Assembly (NCBI RefSeq): GCF_028553805.1
Contig: NZ_CP067140.1
Location: forward strand, 620,001 to 684,000
DNA length: 64,000 bases
Reading direction: 5' to 3'
DNA from: Paracoccus saliphilus
Lineage (GTDB): Bacteria; Pseudomonadota; Alphaproteobacteria; Rhodobacterales; Rhodobacteraceae
Positions 50,560 to 59,985 of the stretch are shown piece by piece. A program made the translations under genes and the position numbers. The notes below the pieces were generated by a model. That model was given only the letters and a program-made list of their open reading frames with translations. It did not search any database and had not been told where the DNA came from. The first letter of the stretch is position 1. The number at the start of each line of letters is the position of its first letter.

Positions 50560-52824
50560 ATGGCAGGGTCCGTATCTGGGCTGAGTTGGGACAGGCTGGC
50601 GAACATCCGGTTGGGACGGCAATGGCGTGGCGTGCTGACTTGGGGGCTGCTGATCGCGGGCGCGCTGCTGATGGTGGCCACGCTCAGCGTTCTGGGCCCG
50701 TTGAGCCTGGGCGTGCAGAGTCAGGCGCTGCGCATGGTCCTGTTGCTCGATCTGTTTTACCTGATCGTGCTGATCGCGCTGGTGCTTGCCCGGATGGCCC
50801 GGCTGATCTCGGCGCGGCGGCACTCGGATGCCGGATCGCGGCTGCATCGTCGGCTGGTGATGATCTTTGCGGGGCTGGCGCTGGTGCCGACCGTGCTGGT
50901 CGCCCTGTTCGCGGGGGTTCTGGTCAATATCGGTCTCGAGGGCTGGTTCTCCGACCGGGTGCAGCAGGTCGTCACCAACTCGCAGGCCGCCGCCGAGGCC
51001 TATCAGGAAGAACACCGCCATGACCTGACCGAAGATGCTCGCGCCCTGGCCGGCGTGTTGACGCAGGCGGGCCGCGCCAATCCCCTGATCGGCGATGGCG
51101 AGATGCGCCAGCTTCTGGTGCAGGGGCAGGCGCTGATCCAGCGGGGGCTGCGCGAAGCCTATGTCATCGACGGCACCGGCACGATCCGGTCGCGCGGTGA
51201 GCGCAGCTATCTCTTCTGGTATGAGGAACCTAGTAGCGAACAGTTGGACCAGGCGCAGTCCGATGGGCTGGTCCTGATCGAGGATTGGGACAATAACGAA
51301 TTCCGGGCACTGGTCGCCCTGCCGCCGCTGGCTGACCGTTATCTCTATGTCACCCGCGACGTGGACGGCAACCTGCTGGGGCTGCTGGACGATACAAGGG
51401 CCACCGTCGGCGATTATCGCCAGCTGGAGCAGACCCGCGGGCAGGTGCTGTTCGAATTCTCGCTGGTCTATCTGGGCTTCGCCCTGCTGCTTGTTGCGGC
51501 GGCGATGTGGATGGGGCTCTGGTTCGCCAGTCGCCTGTCGCGGCCGATCGGTCTTCTGGCCGAGGCCAGCGAACAGGTCGGGCGCGGCAATCTCGACCTG
51601 CAGATCCCCGAGCCCGATACCGGCGACGAGATCCAGACGCTCGGGCAAAGTTTCAACCGCATGACCCGCCAGCTCAAGACGCAGCGCGAGGAACTGGTCG
51701 AAAGCTATCGTGCCTCGGACGAGCAGCGGCGGCTTTTCGACAACGTGCTGACCTCGGTGACCTCGGGCGTGATCGGTCTGGATGCGCAGGGCGGGATCGA
51801 TTTCCTCAACCGCTCGGCCATCCGCCTTTTGGGGCTGGAGCCGGGGCGGGATATCGATGCCCCCCTGTCCGATGCCGTGCCCGAATTCGCGGCACTTTTC
51901 CAACGTCTGTCCGCATCGGTCGCGGAAACCGTGCAGGATGAAATCCGCCTGACCCGTGATGGCCAGATGGAAAGCCTGCTGGTGCGGATGGCGGTGCGGC
52001 GCAATACCGATGGCGAGCTCGAGGGATACGTGGTTGCCTTCGACGACGTGACCGAACTGGTCAGCGCGCAGCGCATGGCCGCATGGGGCGATGTCGCCCG
52101 CCGGGTCGCGCATGAGATCAAGAACCCGCTCACCCCGATCCAGCTTTCCGCCGAACGGCTGCGGCGCAAGTTCACGCCCCTTGCAGGACCGGAAGACAAG
52201 GCCTCGCTGGATCAATATGTCGAGGTGATCATCCGCCAGACCGGCGATCTGCGCCGGATCGTCGATGAATTCAGCCGCTTCGCCCGGATGCCCGAGCCCG
52301 ACCGGGCCGAGATCGACCTCGCCGAATTGCTGCGCGCCTCGGTCTTCCTTCAGCAGGACGCGCTGAAAGGCGCGCTCGAGGCCGATATCCCCGACCAGCC
52401 GGTGATCGTCGATTGCGACGAGGGCATGTTGCGGCAGGCTTTCACCAATCTTCTGAAGAACGCGGGCGAAGCCGTAGAGGAACGCGCCGGGAACGCGCCC
52501 GAAGGCTGGGCGCCGCGCGTTTCGGTCACGATGGAGACGGACCACGACAGCGTGACGATCCGCATCACCGATAACGGCCCGGGCCTGCCCGCCGACCGCT
52601 CGCGGCTGTTCGAACCCTATGTGACGCTCAAGACGCAGGGCACCGGGCTCGGCCTGCCCATCGTCAAGAAGATCGTCGAGGAGCATGGCGGCAGCCTTTC
52701 CCTGACCGATGCGCCGGACCGCGACGGCGCAATGGCCGAGATCCGTCTACCGCGGGAACGCAACCCCGTGCGCGGGACACAACGAAGAACCAGGCAAGAG
52801 AGAGACGAGGCAGGAACGACATGA
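50560..52824 (+). CDS. ntrY: Sensor kinase NtrY
   Basis: 754 residues from ATG 50560; a GTG at 50551 would add three residues. Membrane segments are seen at LLIAGALLMVATLSVLGPLS, VLLLDLFYLIVLIALVLARM, MIFAGLALVPTVLVALFAGV and FALLLVAAAMWMGLWFASRL. Then come HAMP, PAS (SVTSGVIGLDAQGGIDFLNR), HisKA (RVAHEIKNPLTPIQLSAERL) and HATPase (NLLKNAGEAV, DNGPGLPAD, GTGLGLPIVKKIVEEHGG). It pairs with NtrX; the gene overlaps ntrX by ATGA. Confidence 0.93.
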   Translation: MAGSVSGLSWDRLANIRLGRQWRGVLTWGLLIAGALLMVATLSVLGPLSLGVQSQALRMVLLLDLFYLIVLIALVLARMARLISARRHSDAGSRLHRRLVMIFAGLALVPTVLVALFAGVLVNIGLEGWFSDRVQQVVTNSQAAAEAYQEEHRHDLTEDARALAGVLTQAGRANPLIGDGEMRQLLVQGQALIQRGLREAYVIDGTGTIRSRGERSYLFWYEEPSSEQLDQAQSDGLVLIEDWDNNEFRALVALPPLADRYLYVTRDVDGNLLGLLDDTRATVGDYRQLEQTRGQVLFEFSLVYLGFALLLVAAAMWMGLWFASRLSRPIGLLAEASEQVGRGNLDLQIPEPDTGDEIQTLGQSFNRMTRQLKTQREELVESYRASDEQRRLFDNVLTSVTSGVIGLDAQGGIDFLNRSAIRLLGLEPGRDIDAPLSDAVPEFAALFQRLSASVAETVQDEIRLTRDGQMESLLVRMAVRRNTDGELEGYVVAFDDVTELVSAQRMAAWGDVARRVAHEIKNPLTPIQLSAERLRRKFTPLAGPEDKASLDQYVEVIIRQTGDLRRIVDEFSRFARMPEPDRAEIDLAELLRASVFLQQDALKGALEADIPDQPVIVDCDEGMLRQAFTNLLKNAGEAVEERAGNAPEGWAPRVSVTMETDHDSVTIRITDNGPGLPADRSRLFEPYVTLKTQGTGLGLPIVKKIVEEHGGSLSLTDAPDRDGAMAEIRLPRERNPVRGTQRRTRQERDEAGTT

Positions 52825-54212
52825 CTGATATTCTGATCGTCGATGACGAACGCGACATCCGCGAATTGATCGCGGACATCCTGAAGGACGAGGGTTTCCA
52901 GACCCGGCTGGCCGCCGATTCCGATCAGGCGATGGCGGCGCTGAACGAACAGGAACCCGCGCTGATGGTGCTGGATATCTGGCTCAAGGACAGCCGGATG
53001 GACGGGATCGACATCCTCAAGCAGGTCAAGCACAACAATCCCGAGGTGCCGGTGATCATCATCTCCGGCCACGGCAATATCGAGATCGCCGTCGCCGCGA
53101 TCAAGCAGGGCGCCTATGACTTCATCGAGAAGCCCTTCAATATCGACCAGCTCATGGTGGTCATCAATCGCGCGATGGAAGCCAGCCAGCTACGGCGCGA
53201 AAATAACAGCCTGAAGCGCGGCGAGATCCGGCTGGCCGAGATGATCGGCCACTCGGCGGCCTTCAAGCGGCTGCGCGAAAATCTCGACAAGGTGGCCAAG
53301 TCGAATGGCCGGGTCATGCTGGCGGGCGAACCGGGCGCGGGCAAGGAACTCGCCGCCCGATATGTCCACGCCCACAGCCCCCGCGAGACGGCGCCCTTCG
53401 TGACCGTCTCCTGCGCCGGGGTCGAGCCCGAACGGATGGAAGAGGTGCTCTTCGGCCGGGAATCCCCGGAACGCGGGATCGAGCCGGGGCTTCTCGAACA
53501 GGCGCATGGCGGGGTGATCTATTTCGACGAGGTCGGCGACATGCCACTTGGCACCCAGCCCAAGATCCTGCGGGTGCTGACCGAGCAGCAATTCACCCGC
53601 GCAGGGGGCTCGGACAAGGTTCGGGTCGATCTGCGGGTGATCTCCTCGACCAATCGCGACCTGCCCGCCGAGATCGCCGCCGGCCGTTTCCGCCAGGAAC
53701 TCTATGACCGGCTGAACGTGGTGCCGGTCGTGGTCCCCCCGCTTTCCGAGCGGCGCGAGGATATCGGCCCGCTGGCGCAGCATTTCATCGAGCAATTCAA
53801 CAAGACTCAGGGCCTTGTTGCCCGCGAATTGCCCGACGACACCATCGCGGCGCTGCAGGCCATGCGCTGGCCGGGCAATATCCGGCAGTTGCGCAACGTG
53901 ATCGAGCGGGTCCTGATCCTCGCCGAGGAGAGCGGCCCGATCAAGCCCTCGGAACTGGAGCCTCAGGGCGCGACCCCCGATAACAGCGACGCCCTCAGCC
54001 TTGGCCCGCAGGTGACGGCCATGGCGCTGCGTGAGGCCCGCGAGATGTTCGAGCGCGAATACCTGCTGGCCCAGATCAACCGTTTCGGCGGCAATATCAG
54101 CCGCACCGCGCAATTCGTGGGCATGGAGCGCAGCGCCCTGCACCGCAAGCTGAAATCCCTCGGCGTCGTCGGCGGAATGCGCACGGAGGAAGAGGTGATC
54201 AGCGGGAAGTGA
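52821..54212 (+). CDS. ntrX: Response regulator NtrX, GAFTGA-less
   Basis: 463 residues. Receiver: ILIVDDERDIRELIADILKD, MVLDIWLKDSRMDGIDIL (Asp) and DFIEKPFNIDQL. The AAA+ core has Walker A MLAGEPGAGKELAARYVH, Walker B HGGVIYFDEVGDMPLGTQ and RXXR-type YDRLNVVPVVVPPLSERRED, but loop 1 reads VLFGRESPERGIEPGLLEQA, with no GAFTGA. A Fis-type C-terminus follows (FGGNISRTAQFVGMERSALH). It governs nitrogen and redox responses with NtrY. Confidence 0.94.
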   Translation: MTDILIVDDERDIRELIADILKDEGFQTRLAADSDQAMAALNEQEPALMVLDIWLKDSRMDGIDILKQVKHNNPEVPVIIISGHGNIEIAVAAIKQGAYDFIEKPFNIDQLMVVINRAMEASQLRRENNSLKRGEIRLAEMIGHSAAFKRLRENLDKVAKSNGRVMLAGEPGAGKELAARYVHAHSPRETAPFVTVSCAGVEPERMEEVLFGRESPERGIEPGLLEQAHGGVIYFDEVGDMPLGTQPKILRVLTEQQFTRAGGSDKVRVDLRVISSTNRDLPAEIAAGRFRQELYDRLNVVPVVVPPLSERREDIGPLAQHFIEQFNKTQGLVARELPDDTIAALQAMRWPGNIRQLRNVIERVLILAEESGPIKPSELEPQGATPDNSDALSLGPQVTAMALREAREMFEREYLLAQINRFGGNISRTAQFVGMERSALHRKLKSLGVVGGMRTEEEVISGK

Positions 54213-54406
54213 TCGGGAGATCGGGGACGCATATTCGCCACCGGACAAAAACGTCTCGGCTTGCTGGGGGATTGGCCCAAGTGACGGGAATGACGGCTAG
54301 ATGTTAACCATATGAAATTTTCTGTCTTTTATATTCTATCTGAATCATTATAAACTGATTAACGTAGGGTACTTTCTCGAGTCAATCTTCAAAAGAGCTT
54401 TCAGAT

Positions 54407-55666
54407 ATGAGCAAATTTTACTTAGGCTTTGACAACCAGGGCCAAGGCGGGCTGGGCCAAACAGACCCCGGTGGTGGTGCCATCAACGAATTCGATGCCG
54501 TGGCAGATGTCGGGTCGGATTCAAGCACGGACTCGACAGCGACCCAAGCTGATTATTCGAATGGGATGACCTACAACTCGGATACCGATCAGTGGATTCT
54601 CGCTGTCAGTGGTCAGGCATTTTATATCTATGACAGCTTGGCTGATGTAGAAGCGAACAATGTCGCTGACACAGTGGTCATGAACGCTGGCCTGAATTAC
54701 AACAATGGCTTCACCTATAACTCGGATACCGGGACATATTTCGCCGCTTACAGCGCCTCCGGAGTCGGAGAAATAGTCGAGTTCGCAACTCTCGAGGATA
54801 TGGCGAACTTCACCAACCCGCTTCAAAATGTGGAAATGAATGGACCCGACTGGGACAACGGTATTGAATATGATTCCGTGAATAATCTCTGGTGCGGCGC
54901 ATTCAGTGGTGGAACTACGGTGCCCGGAGGGGTTTCAGCTTTCTCATCGCTAGCTGATCTTGCAACCGCATCAAATCCGGTCTCGACAACTCGATATTCA
55001 AGCAATGTGACAGATTATGAAATGGGATTGGCCATTGTCCCCTGTTTCACGTCCGGCACCCTGATCGAGACGCCAACCGGACCCGTTGCGGTAGAAAATC
55101 TTTCGAAAGGCGATCTTGTTCTGACCTGCGACAACGGTCCGCAGCCCGTTCGCTGGACAGGTTCGCGAAAACTGACCGCGCAGGATCTGGAGACATCTCC
55201 CAATCTGCGTCCCATCCGCATCCACGCCTCGGCGCTTGGCAAGAACCTTCCGGAACAAGATTTGACGGTATCCCCGCAGCATCGGGTGCTTGTGCGCTCG
55301 AAGATTGCGCAACGGATGTTCAGCGCCGATGAGGTTCTGGTGGCCGCCAAGCATCTTCTGGAAATCGATGGTATCGAGATCGCGGAGGACGTCACGCAGG
55401 TGGAATATTTCCATATCCTCTTCGACCGGCACGAGGTGGTCTTTTCGAACGGGGCGGAAACCGAAAGCCTTTATACTGGCCCTCAGGCTCTGAAATCGTT
55501 CGGCCAAGCCGCGCGAGACGAGATCTTTACTCTGTTCCCGGAACTGCGGGAACAGGATTCAGTGGATGGCAGGCAATCTGCGCGTGCCCTGATCTCGGGA
55601 CGCATGGGGCGGCAGCTTGCCCTACGGCATAACAAGAACCACCACGAGCTTGTAGAACCAATGTAA
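54407..55666 (+). CDS. Hint-domain protein with N-terminal repeats
   Basis: 419 residues. The N-terminal half contains three similar units of about 50-60 residues: YSNGMTYNSDTDQWILAVSG, YNNGFTYNSDTGTYFAAYSA and WDNGIEYDSVNNLWCGAFSG, suggesting a small propeller-like or solenoid fold. The C-terminal half is a Hedgehog/intein (Hint) domain: VPCFTSGTLIETPTGPVAVE with the autocatalytic Cys, then LVLTCDNGPQPVRWTGSRKL, LTVSPQHRVLVRSKIAQRMF and HILFDRHEVVFSNGAETESL. Hint proteins of this kind are frequent in Rhodobacterales and of unknown role, often secreted. Confidence 0.8.
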   Translation: MSKFYLGFDNQGQGGLGQTDPGGGAINEFDAVADVGSDSSTDSTATQADYSNGMTYNSDTDQWILAVSGQAFYIYDSLADVEANNVADTVVMNAGLNYNNGFTYNSDTGTYFAAYSASGVGEIVEFATLEDMANFTNPLQNVEMNGPDWDNGIEYDSVNNLWCGAFSGGTTVPGGVSAFSSLADLATASNPVSTTRYSSNVTDYEMGLAIVPCFTSGTLIETPTGPVAVENLSKGDLVLTCDNGPQPVRWTGSRKLTAQDLETSPNLRPIRIHASALGKNLPEQDLTVSPQHRVLVRSKIAQRMFSADEVLVAAKHLLEIDGIEIAEDVTQVEYFHILFDRHEVVFSNGAETESLYTGPQALKSFGQAARDEIFTLFPELREQDSVDGRQSARALISGRMGRQLALRHNKNHHELVEPM

Positions 55667-55684
55667 AATCGCGAAACAGGGTCC

Positions 55685-55711
55685 GTTTCCGGCAATTCTG
55701 GAAACTTTTTC
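55685..55711 (+). terminator. Intrinsic terminator of the Hint gene
   Basis: GTTTCC (55685-55690) and GGAAAC (55700-55705) form a hairpin with a 9-base loop, directly followed by TTTTT. It lies 19 bases after the stop. Confidence 0.65.
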
Positions 55712-55769
55712 TAGGCGGCAAGGGCCCTGGAACCGCCAGCTTGCCCAATGCAAGCAAACGACTTCCCCC

Positions 55770-56297
55770 TCACGACTCATCATCCCATTTCAATCCCCGC
55801 GCCTCCATCATTCCCCGCAACATCGCCCGCTTTTCCGCGTCAGGCATCCGGGCATCCGCCTCGTTCATCGGCACGCCGGGTCCGTCCCTGAACTCGCCCG
55901 GCCCGAAAACCTCGTCGGCCTGCTGCTGGAGATCGCCCCATTTCGGGCGTGGCCCGTCATGGCCCTTCACCTCGCGACGCTTCATGTAATCCATGGTCTC
56001 GCCGCCGTTGATCAGCCCGGCCAGCCGGGCATGCATCCAGACCGACAGGACCTGGTTGACCTTTGACTGCCAGTTGGTGCCCATCGACCGGAAGAAGCGG
56101 ACGATATCCTCGTCCAGCCGCAGCGTGACCCGCGTCTTGCCGGGCAGCCCCTTTTCGCGCGCGATCTGGTGCCATTCCGCGGGGATACGCAATTCCGTCA
56201 TCAGCCGCTGATGCAGATCCCATTCCAGCATCCGCATGGCATCGGCCATGTAGTGATAATTGGTATTCCGTTGTGCCTCGGCCCTGGTCATCGCCAT
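55770..56297 (-). CDS. BrnA-like antitoxin-family protein (orphan)
   Basis: 175 residues from ATG 56297 (MAMTRAEAQRNTNYHYMADA), with AAGGAGG 8 bases before. GKTRVTLRLDEDIVRFFRSM then GTNWQSKVNQVLSVWMHARL is the BrnA/DUF4415 ribbon-helix-helix pattern. The protein has long extra N- and C-terminal regions (EVFGPGEFRDGPG), and no BrnT toxin gene is next to it, so it is more likely a stand-alone DNA-binding regulator. Confidence 0.72.
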   Translation of the reverse strand: MAMTRAEAQRNTNYHYMADAMRMLEWDLHQRLMTELRIPAEWHQIAREKGLPGKTRVTLRLDEDIVRFFRSMGTNWQSKVNQVLSVWMHARLAGLINGGETMDYMKRREVKGHDGPRPKWGDLQQQADEVFGPGEFRDGPGVPMNEADARMPDAEKRAMLRGMMEARGLKWDDES

Positions 56298-56364
56298 CGG
56301 ATTCGCCTCCTTCTCGCTTGCGGGGGAGTTTGCTATCGATTCGTTAACATGGCGCAAATGCAGC

Positions 56365-56430
56365 GTGCGTTGCCGGTGTACGCGCTGTGCACGCCCTGTG
56401 TACGGGCTGTGCACGGGCCGTGCAGCGTCA
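56365..56430 (+). repeat. 11-bp tandem array, copy B
   Basis: Six 11-base units: GTGCGTTGCCG, GTGTACGCGCT, GTGCACGCCCT, GTGTACGGGCT, GTGCACGGGCC, GTGCAGCGTCA, preceded by CAGC at 56361. The first unit and unit GTGTACGGGCT match array A at 41445-41499. It lies in the divergent region between the BrnA-like gene and trkA. Confidence 0.78.
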
Positions 56431-56592
56431 AACCCGGCAATTACTGGCCCGGCGGCGGGTGTGTTGCACCGCTGTGCCGATGCAACGCGCGCTGCTGTTG
56501 CGGCATGTCGGGGCGCTGTCTCCGGTTGCGTCCTCGGCCGGGGCGGCATAGGCATGAATGAACCGGATTGCTGCGGCTGGATGAGGGCTGGC

Positions 56593-57969
56593 ATGAAAAT
56601 CATCATTTGTGGCGCAGGTCAGGTCGGCTGGCAGATCGGCCGCCATCTGTCGGGCGAACGGAACGATGTTACCATCATCGACAACAAGGCAGAGCTGATC
56701 CGCCGTGCGACAGATGCGCTGGATGTTCAAGGAGTTACCGGGTTCGCCAGTCATCCGGACGTGCTTGACCGGGCCGGTGCGCGCGATGCCGACCTGATCA
56801 TCGCGGCGACCTATTCCGACGAGGTGAACATGGTCACCTGCCAGGTCGCCCATTCGGTCTTCCAGGTCCCGCGCAAGATCGCCCGGCTGCGCTCCAGCGC
56901 CTATCTGGACGCGATATATTCCGATCTCTACCGCACCGACCATCTGCCCATCGACGTGGTCATCAGTCCCGAACGCGAGGTCGCCAAGGCTGCCCTGCAG
57001 CGCCTTGACGCGCCCTCGACCTTCGATGTCGAGACCTTTCTTGACGGAAGGATGCAACTCCTTGGAATCGTTCTGGAAGATGACTGTCCAGCGCTGAATA
57101 CCCCGCTTCGTCAGCTGAACGAGATCTTCTCCAGCCTGCGTGCAATCGTCGCCGGCGTGCGCCGCGACCGAAAGCTCTTCGCGCCGGATGCCGGCGACCA
57201 GCTTTTCGCCGGTGACCAGATCTATGTCTTCTCACATATCGACGACGTGGCCCGCACCTTGGAGATATTCGGAAAACCTGCGCAAAAACAGGAGCGTGTG
57301 GCGATCATCGGTGCCGGGAATGTCGGTCTGTCCGTGGCCCGCGCCCTTGAGGCCCGGCCCGACCGCATCCGCGCGAAGGTCATCGAACTTGACCGCGCGC
57401 GTGCCGAATATGCCGCCGACCGGCTGGAACGCACCATTGTCCTGCATGGCGACGGTCTGTCGGCCGAGCTACTCGAAGAGGCTTCCGTGCCAATCACCGA
57501 TGCGGTCCTGGCGGTGACGGATGACGACAAGACCAACATCCTCGCCTCGATCCGTGCCAAGCAGGCGGGCACCAAGATGGCCATCGCGCTGATCAACGAT
57601 CCTACGCTGGTGCCGCTGATGGGGGCGCTGGATATCGACGCCTATATCAACCCGCGCAGTACCACGGTCTCGACGATCCTGCGCCATATCCGGCACGGCC
57701 GGGTCCGCGACATCTATTCCATCGGCGATGCCGAGGCCGAAGTGATGGAGGCGCAGGTGCTGTCCACCTCGCCCATGTCGGGCCGGGCGATCCGCGATAT
57801 TGAATTCCCCGAAGGCGTCCTGATCGGAGCGGTGCAAAAGGGCGACAGAATCGTCAAACCCTCGTCGGACACGCGGATCGAAGAGGGCGACATCGTGCTG
57901 ATCTTTGCCCTGACCCATGACGTGCCCGAGGTCGAGCGCCTGTTGCAGGTCTCGATCGACTTTTTCTGA
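56593..57969 (+). CDS. trkA: Trk potassium system regulator TrkA
   Basis: 458 residues. Two RCK_N (Rossmann) domains start IIICGAGQVGWQIGRHLSGE and AIIGAGNVGLSVARALEARP, each followed by an RCK_C part (for example VLSTSPMSGRAIRDIEFPEG). TrkA binds NAD(H) and gates the TrkH channel. ATG 56593 has GAGG 6 bases before; a longer frame upstream crosses the repeat array and is not credible. The trkH start lies 11 bases after the stop. Confidence 0.94.
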   Translation: MKIIICGAGQVGWQIGRHLSGERNDVTIIDNKAELIRRATDALDVQGVTGFASHPDVLDRAGARDADLIIAATYSDEVNMVTCQVAHSVFQVPRKIARLRSSAYLDAIYSDLYRTDHLPIDVVISPEREVAKAALQRLDAPSTFDVETFLDGRMQLLGIVLEDDCPALNTPLRQLNEIFSSLRAIVAGVRRDRKLFAPDAGDQLFAGDQIYVFSHIDDVARTLEIFGKPAQKQERVAIIGAGNVGLSVARALEARPDRIRAKVIELDRARAEYAADRLERTIVLHGDGLSAELLEEASVPITDAVLAVTDDDKTNILASIRAKQAGTKMAIALINDPTLVPLMGALDIDAYINPRSTTVSTILRHIRHGRVRDIYSIGDAEAEVMEAQVLSTSPMSGRAIRDIEFPEGVLIGAVQKGDRIVKPSSDTRIEEGDIVLIFALTHDVPEVERLLQVSIDFF

Positions 57970-57979
57970 GGGCGCGGCG

Positions 57980-59608
57980 GTGTCGATCCTCCTGCGCCTG
58001 CATATCCTGATCCTGCTGACGATGATTGCAGCGCTGGCGATGCTGATCCCGGCGGTTTATGCCTCGTCCATCGACGAAGACGCCATCGCGCGGAATTTTT
58101 TCTACTCGGCGCTGCTGTGCCTGACATTCTCCGGCATGGTCGGCCTGGCGACCGCCGCCAATCCCAAAAGGCAGCAGGCGCGCAACATGTTGCTGACCTG
58201 CGTTGCTGCCGTGGCGCTGCTGCCCGCGATACTCGCCTTTCCCTTTGCCGAAAGCCTGCCCGATACAGGGCTTTTCAATGCCTGGTGGGAGATGGTGTCG
58301 TCGCTGACAACCACGGGCGCATCGCTTTATTCCGCCGATCTGCTGCCAGCGCCACTGCATCTGTGGAGGGCTCTGGTCGGCTGGATGGGGGGGCTGTTCA
58401 TGCTGGTTGCGGCGGTCGCCATCCTCGCGCCCCTACGTGTCGGCGGGTTCGAGATCATGTCTTCGCCCTATGGCCGCAACGAGCAGTTCGAGCGTCTGCC
58501 CGAAAGTGCCGATCCGCGTCAGCCGGTGTCGCACCTGTCCTCGCCGGCTTTCCAAACCGAGCTTACCGATCCAGCCTATCGCCTGATTCGGGCAGGTCGC
58601 GATGTGTTCCCGATCTATGCCGGGCTGACCCTGGCATTGTGGTTGCTGCTTCTATTGCTGGGGGATGACTCGCTTGTGGCACTGTGCCGGGCCCTGGGAA
58701 CCCTGTCGACCAGCGGCATCACCCCGACACTCGGCCCGGCCGGAGAGGATTCCGGGGTATTGGGCGAGATGGCGGTGTTCCTGTTCCTTATTCCGGCGCT
58801 GTCCCGCAGGTTCTGGCCCGGAGGCGGTGAGCTGCGGGCCACCGAACGCATGATTCGCGATCCGGAGCTGAGGTTTGCCGCGGGAGTCGTGATCCTGGTT
58901 GCCCTGGTCCTGTTTGCCCGTCACTACTTTGCGTCCATCGATGTCAGTGCGGACAATCCCGAAACACCGCTTCTGCTGGCCGATATCCAGATGGGACTGT
59001 CGGCCTTGTGGGGAGGCTTGTTCAGCGCATTGAGCTATCTGACGACCACCGGATGGAGTTCGGTTGACTGGCAGGGCGCAAGGGCCTGGTCGGGGTTGTC
59101 CAGTCCGGGGCTCATTTTTGCCGGACTTGCGATCATGGGGGGAGGGGTCGCGACCACCGCCGGAGGTGTCAAACTGCTGCGCATTTATGCGCTGGCGCGG
59201 CATGGGGAGCGGGAAATGGAGCGAATCATCCATCCCAGCTCTGTCGCCGGTGGGGGCCGGATGGCACGTCGGCTGCGCCGCGAGGGCGCCTATCTGGCTT
59301 TCATTTTCTTCATGTTGTTCGCGATTTCGATCGCGGTGACGGTCATTCTGGTCTCGATCCAGCAGATCGAATTCGAGACGGCGACGATCCTGTCGATCGC
59401 GGCGCTGACCAATACCGGACCGCTGGCCTCGGCGATTCCTCTCACACCGGCATTCGAGGGAACGGCAGGCGTGGCATCTGCTCCGTGGGAGGGGTGGTCA
59501 GGGCTTTCCGTCATGACGAAATCGGTTCTGGCCGGAGCGATGGTCGTCGGACGGTTGGAGATCCTGGCGATTCTGGCGTTGTTCACGCCGGATTTCTGGC
59601 GGCGTTGA
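57980..59608 (+). CDS. trkH: Trk potassium transporter TrkH
   Basis: 542-residue inner-membrane K+ transporter with about ten membrane segments and four pore-loop-like strings, such as SLTTTGASLYS, LGTLSTSGITP, YLTTTGWSSVDW and ALTNTGPLASA, each carrying the selectivity-filter Gly. The start is GTG 57980 with GAGGG 7 bases before. It works with TrkA, encoded just upstream. Confidence 0.92.
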   Translation: MSILLRLHILILLTMIAALAMLIPAVYASSIDEDAIARNFFYSALLCLTFSGMVGLATAANPKRQQARNMLLTCVAAVALLPAILAFPFAESLPDTGLFNAWWEMVSSLTTTGASLYSADLLPAPLHLWRALVGWMGGLFMLVAAVAILAPLRVGGFEIMSSPYGRNEQFERLPESADPRQPVSHLSSPAFQTELTDPAYRLIRAGRDVFPIYAGLTLALWLLLLLLGDDSLVALCRALGTLSTSGITPTLGPAGEDSGVLGEMAVFLFLIPALSRRFWPGGGELRATERMIRDPELRFAAGVVILVALVLFARHYFASIDVSADNPETPLLLADIQMGLSALWGGLFSALSYLTTTGWSSVDWQGARAWSGLSSPGLIFAGLAIMGGGVATTAGGVKLLRIYALARHGEREMERIIHPSSVAGGGRMARRLRREGAYLAFIFFMLFAISIAVTVILVSIQQIEFETATILSIAALTNTGPLASAIPLTPAFEGTAGVASAPWEGWSGLSVMTKSVLAGAMVVGRLEILAILALFTPDFWRR

Positions 59609-59751
59609 TCTGGTTCTGCCGGGGTCGCGCCAGTGAAAGTTGCACTTCGGTCGCGCGGAACCCGTCGAAGACGCGGTGTGCTTGCAAGGTCGGCAGCACT
59701 CGCATACATGTTGCCTAACGCCCGACAGCAAGAAAACGGACAAGAAAACAA

Positions 59752-59985
59752 ATGGCCAGCGATAAGCAAAACCTGCAGGACGCCTTTCTCAATCACGTCC
59801 GCAAGGCCAAGGTGCCGGTTACGGTGTTCCTGATCAATGGCGTCAAGCTTCAGGGCGTGATCACCTGGTTCGACAATTTCTGCGTGTTATTGCGCCGCGA
59901 CGGACAATCCCAGCTGGTTTACAAGCATGCGATCAGCACGATCATGCCGGGCCAGCCGATTTCTCTTTATGAAGGCGAGGATTGA
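59752..59985 (+). CDS. hfq: RNA chaperone Hfq
   Basis: 77 residues covering the Sm fold almost entirely: [40 protein letters not shown] and [13 protein letters not shown]. It lacks the long acidic tail of the enteric protein, as is usual in alphaproteobacteria. It mediates sRNA-mRNA pairing. Its stop lies directly before the hflX TTG. Confidence 0.97.
   Translation: MASDKQNLQDAFLNHVRKAKVPVTVFLINGVKLQGVITWFDNFCVLLRRDGQSQLVYKHAISTIMPGQPISLYEGED

Noticed and set aside
50413-52686. 757-codon open frame antisense to ntrY
   Set aside because: It lies fully opposite a gene with clear kinase motifs; its product is Gln/His/Arg-rich with no family features, a shadow of high-GC3 codons.
56260-56592. 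N-terminal extension of TrkA
   Set aside because: It crosses the repeat array and the BrnA-like gene start; TrkA begins normally at MKIIICGAGQVG.
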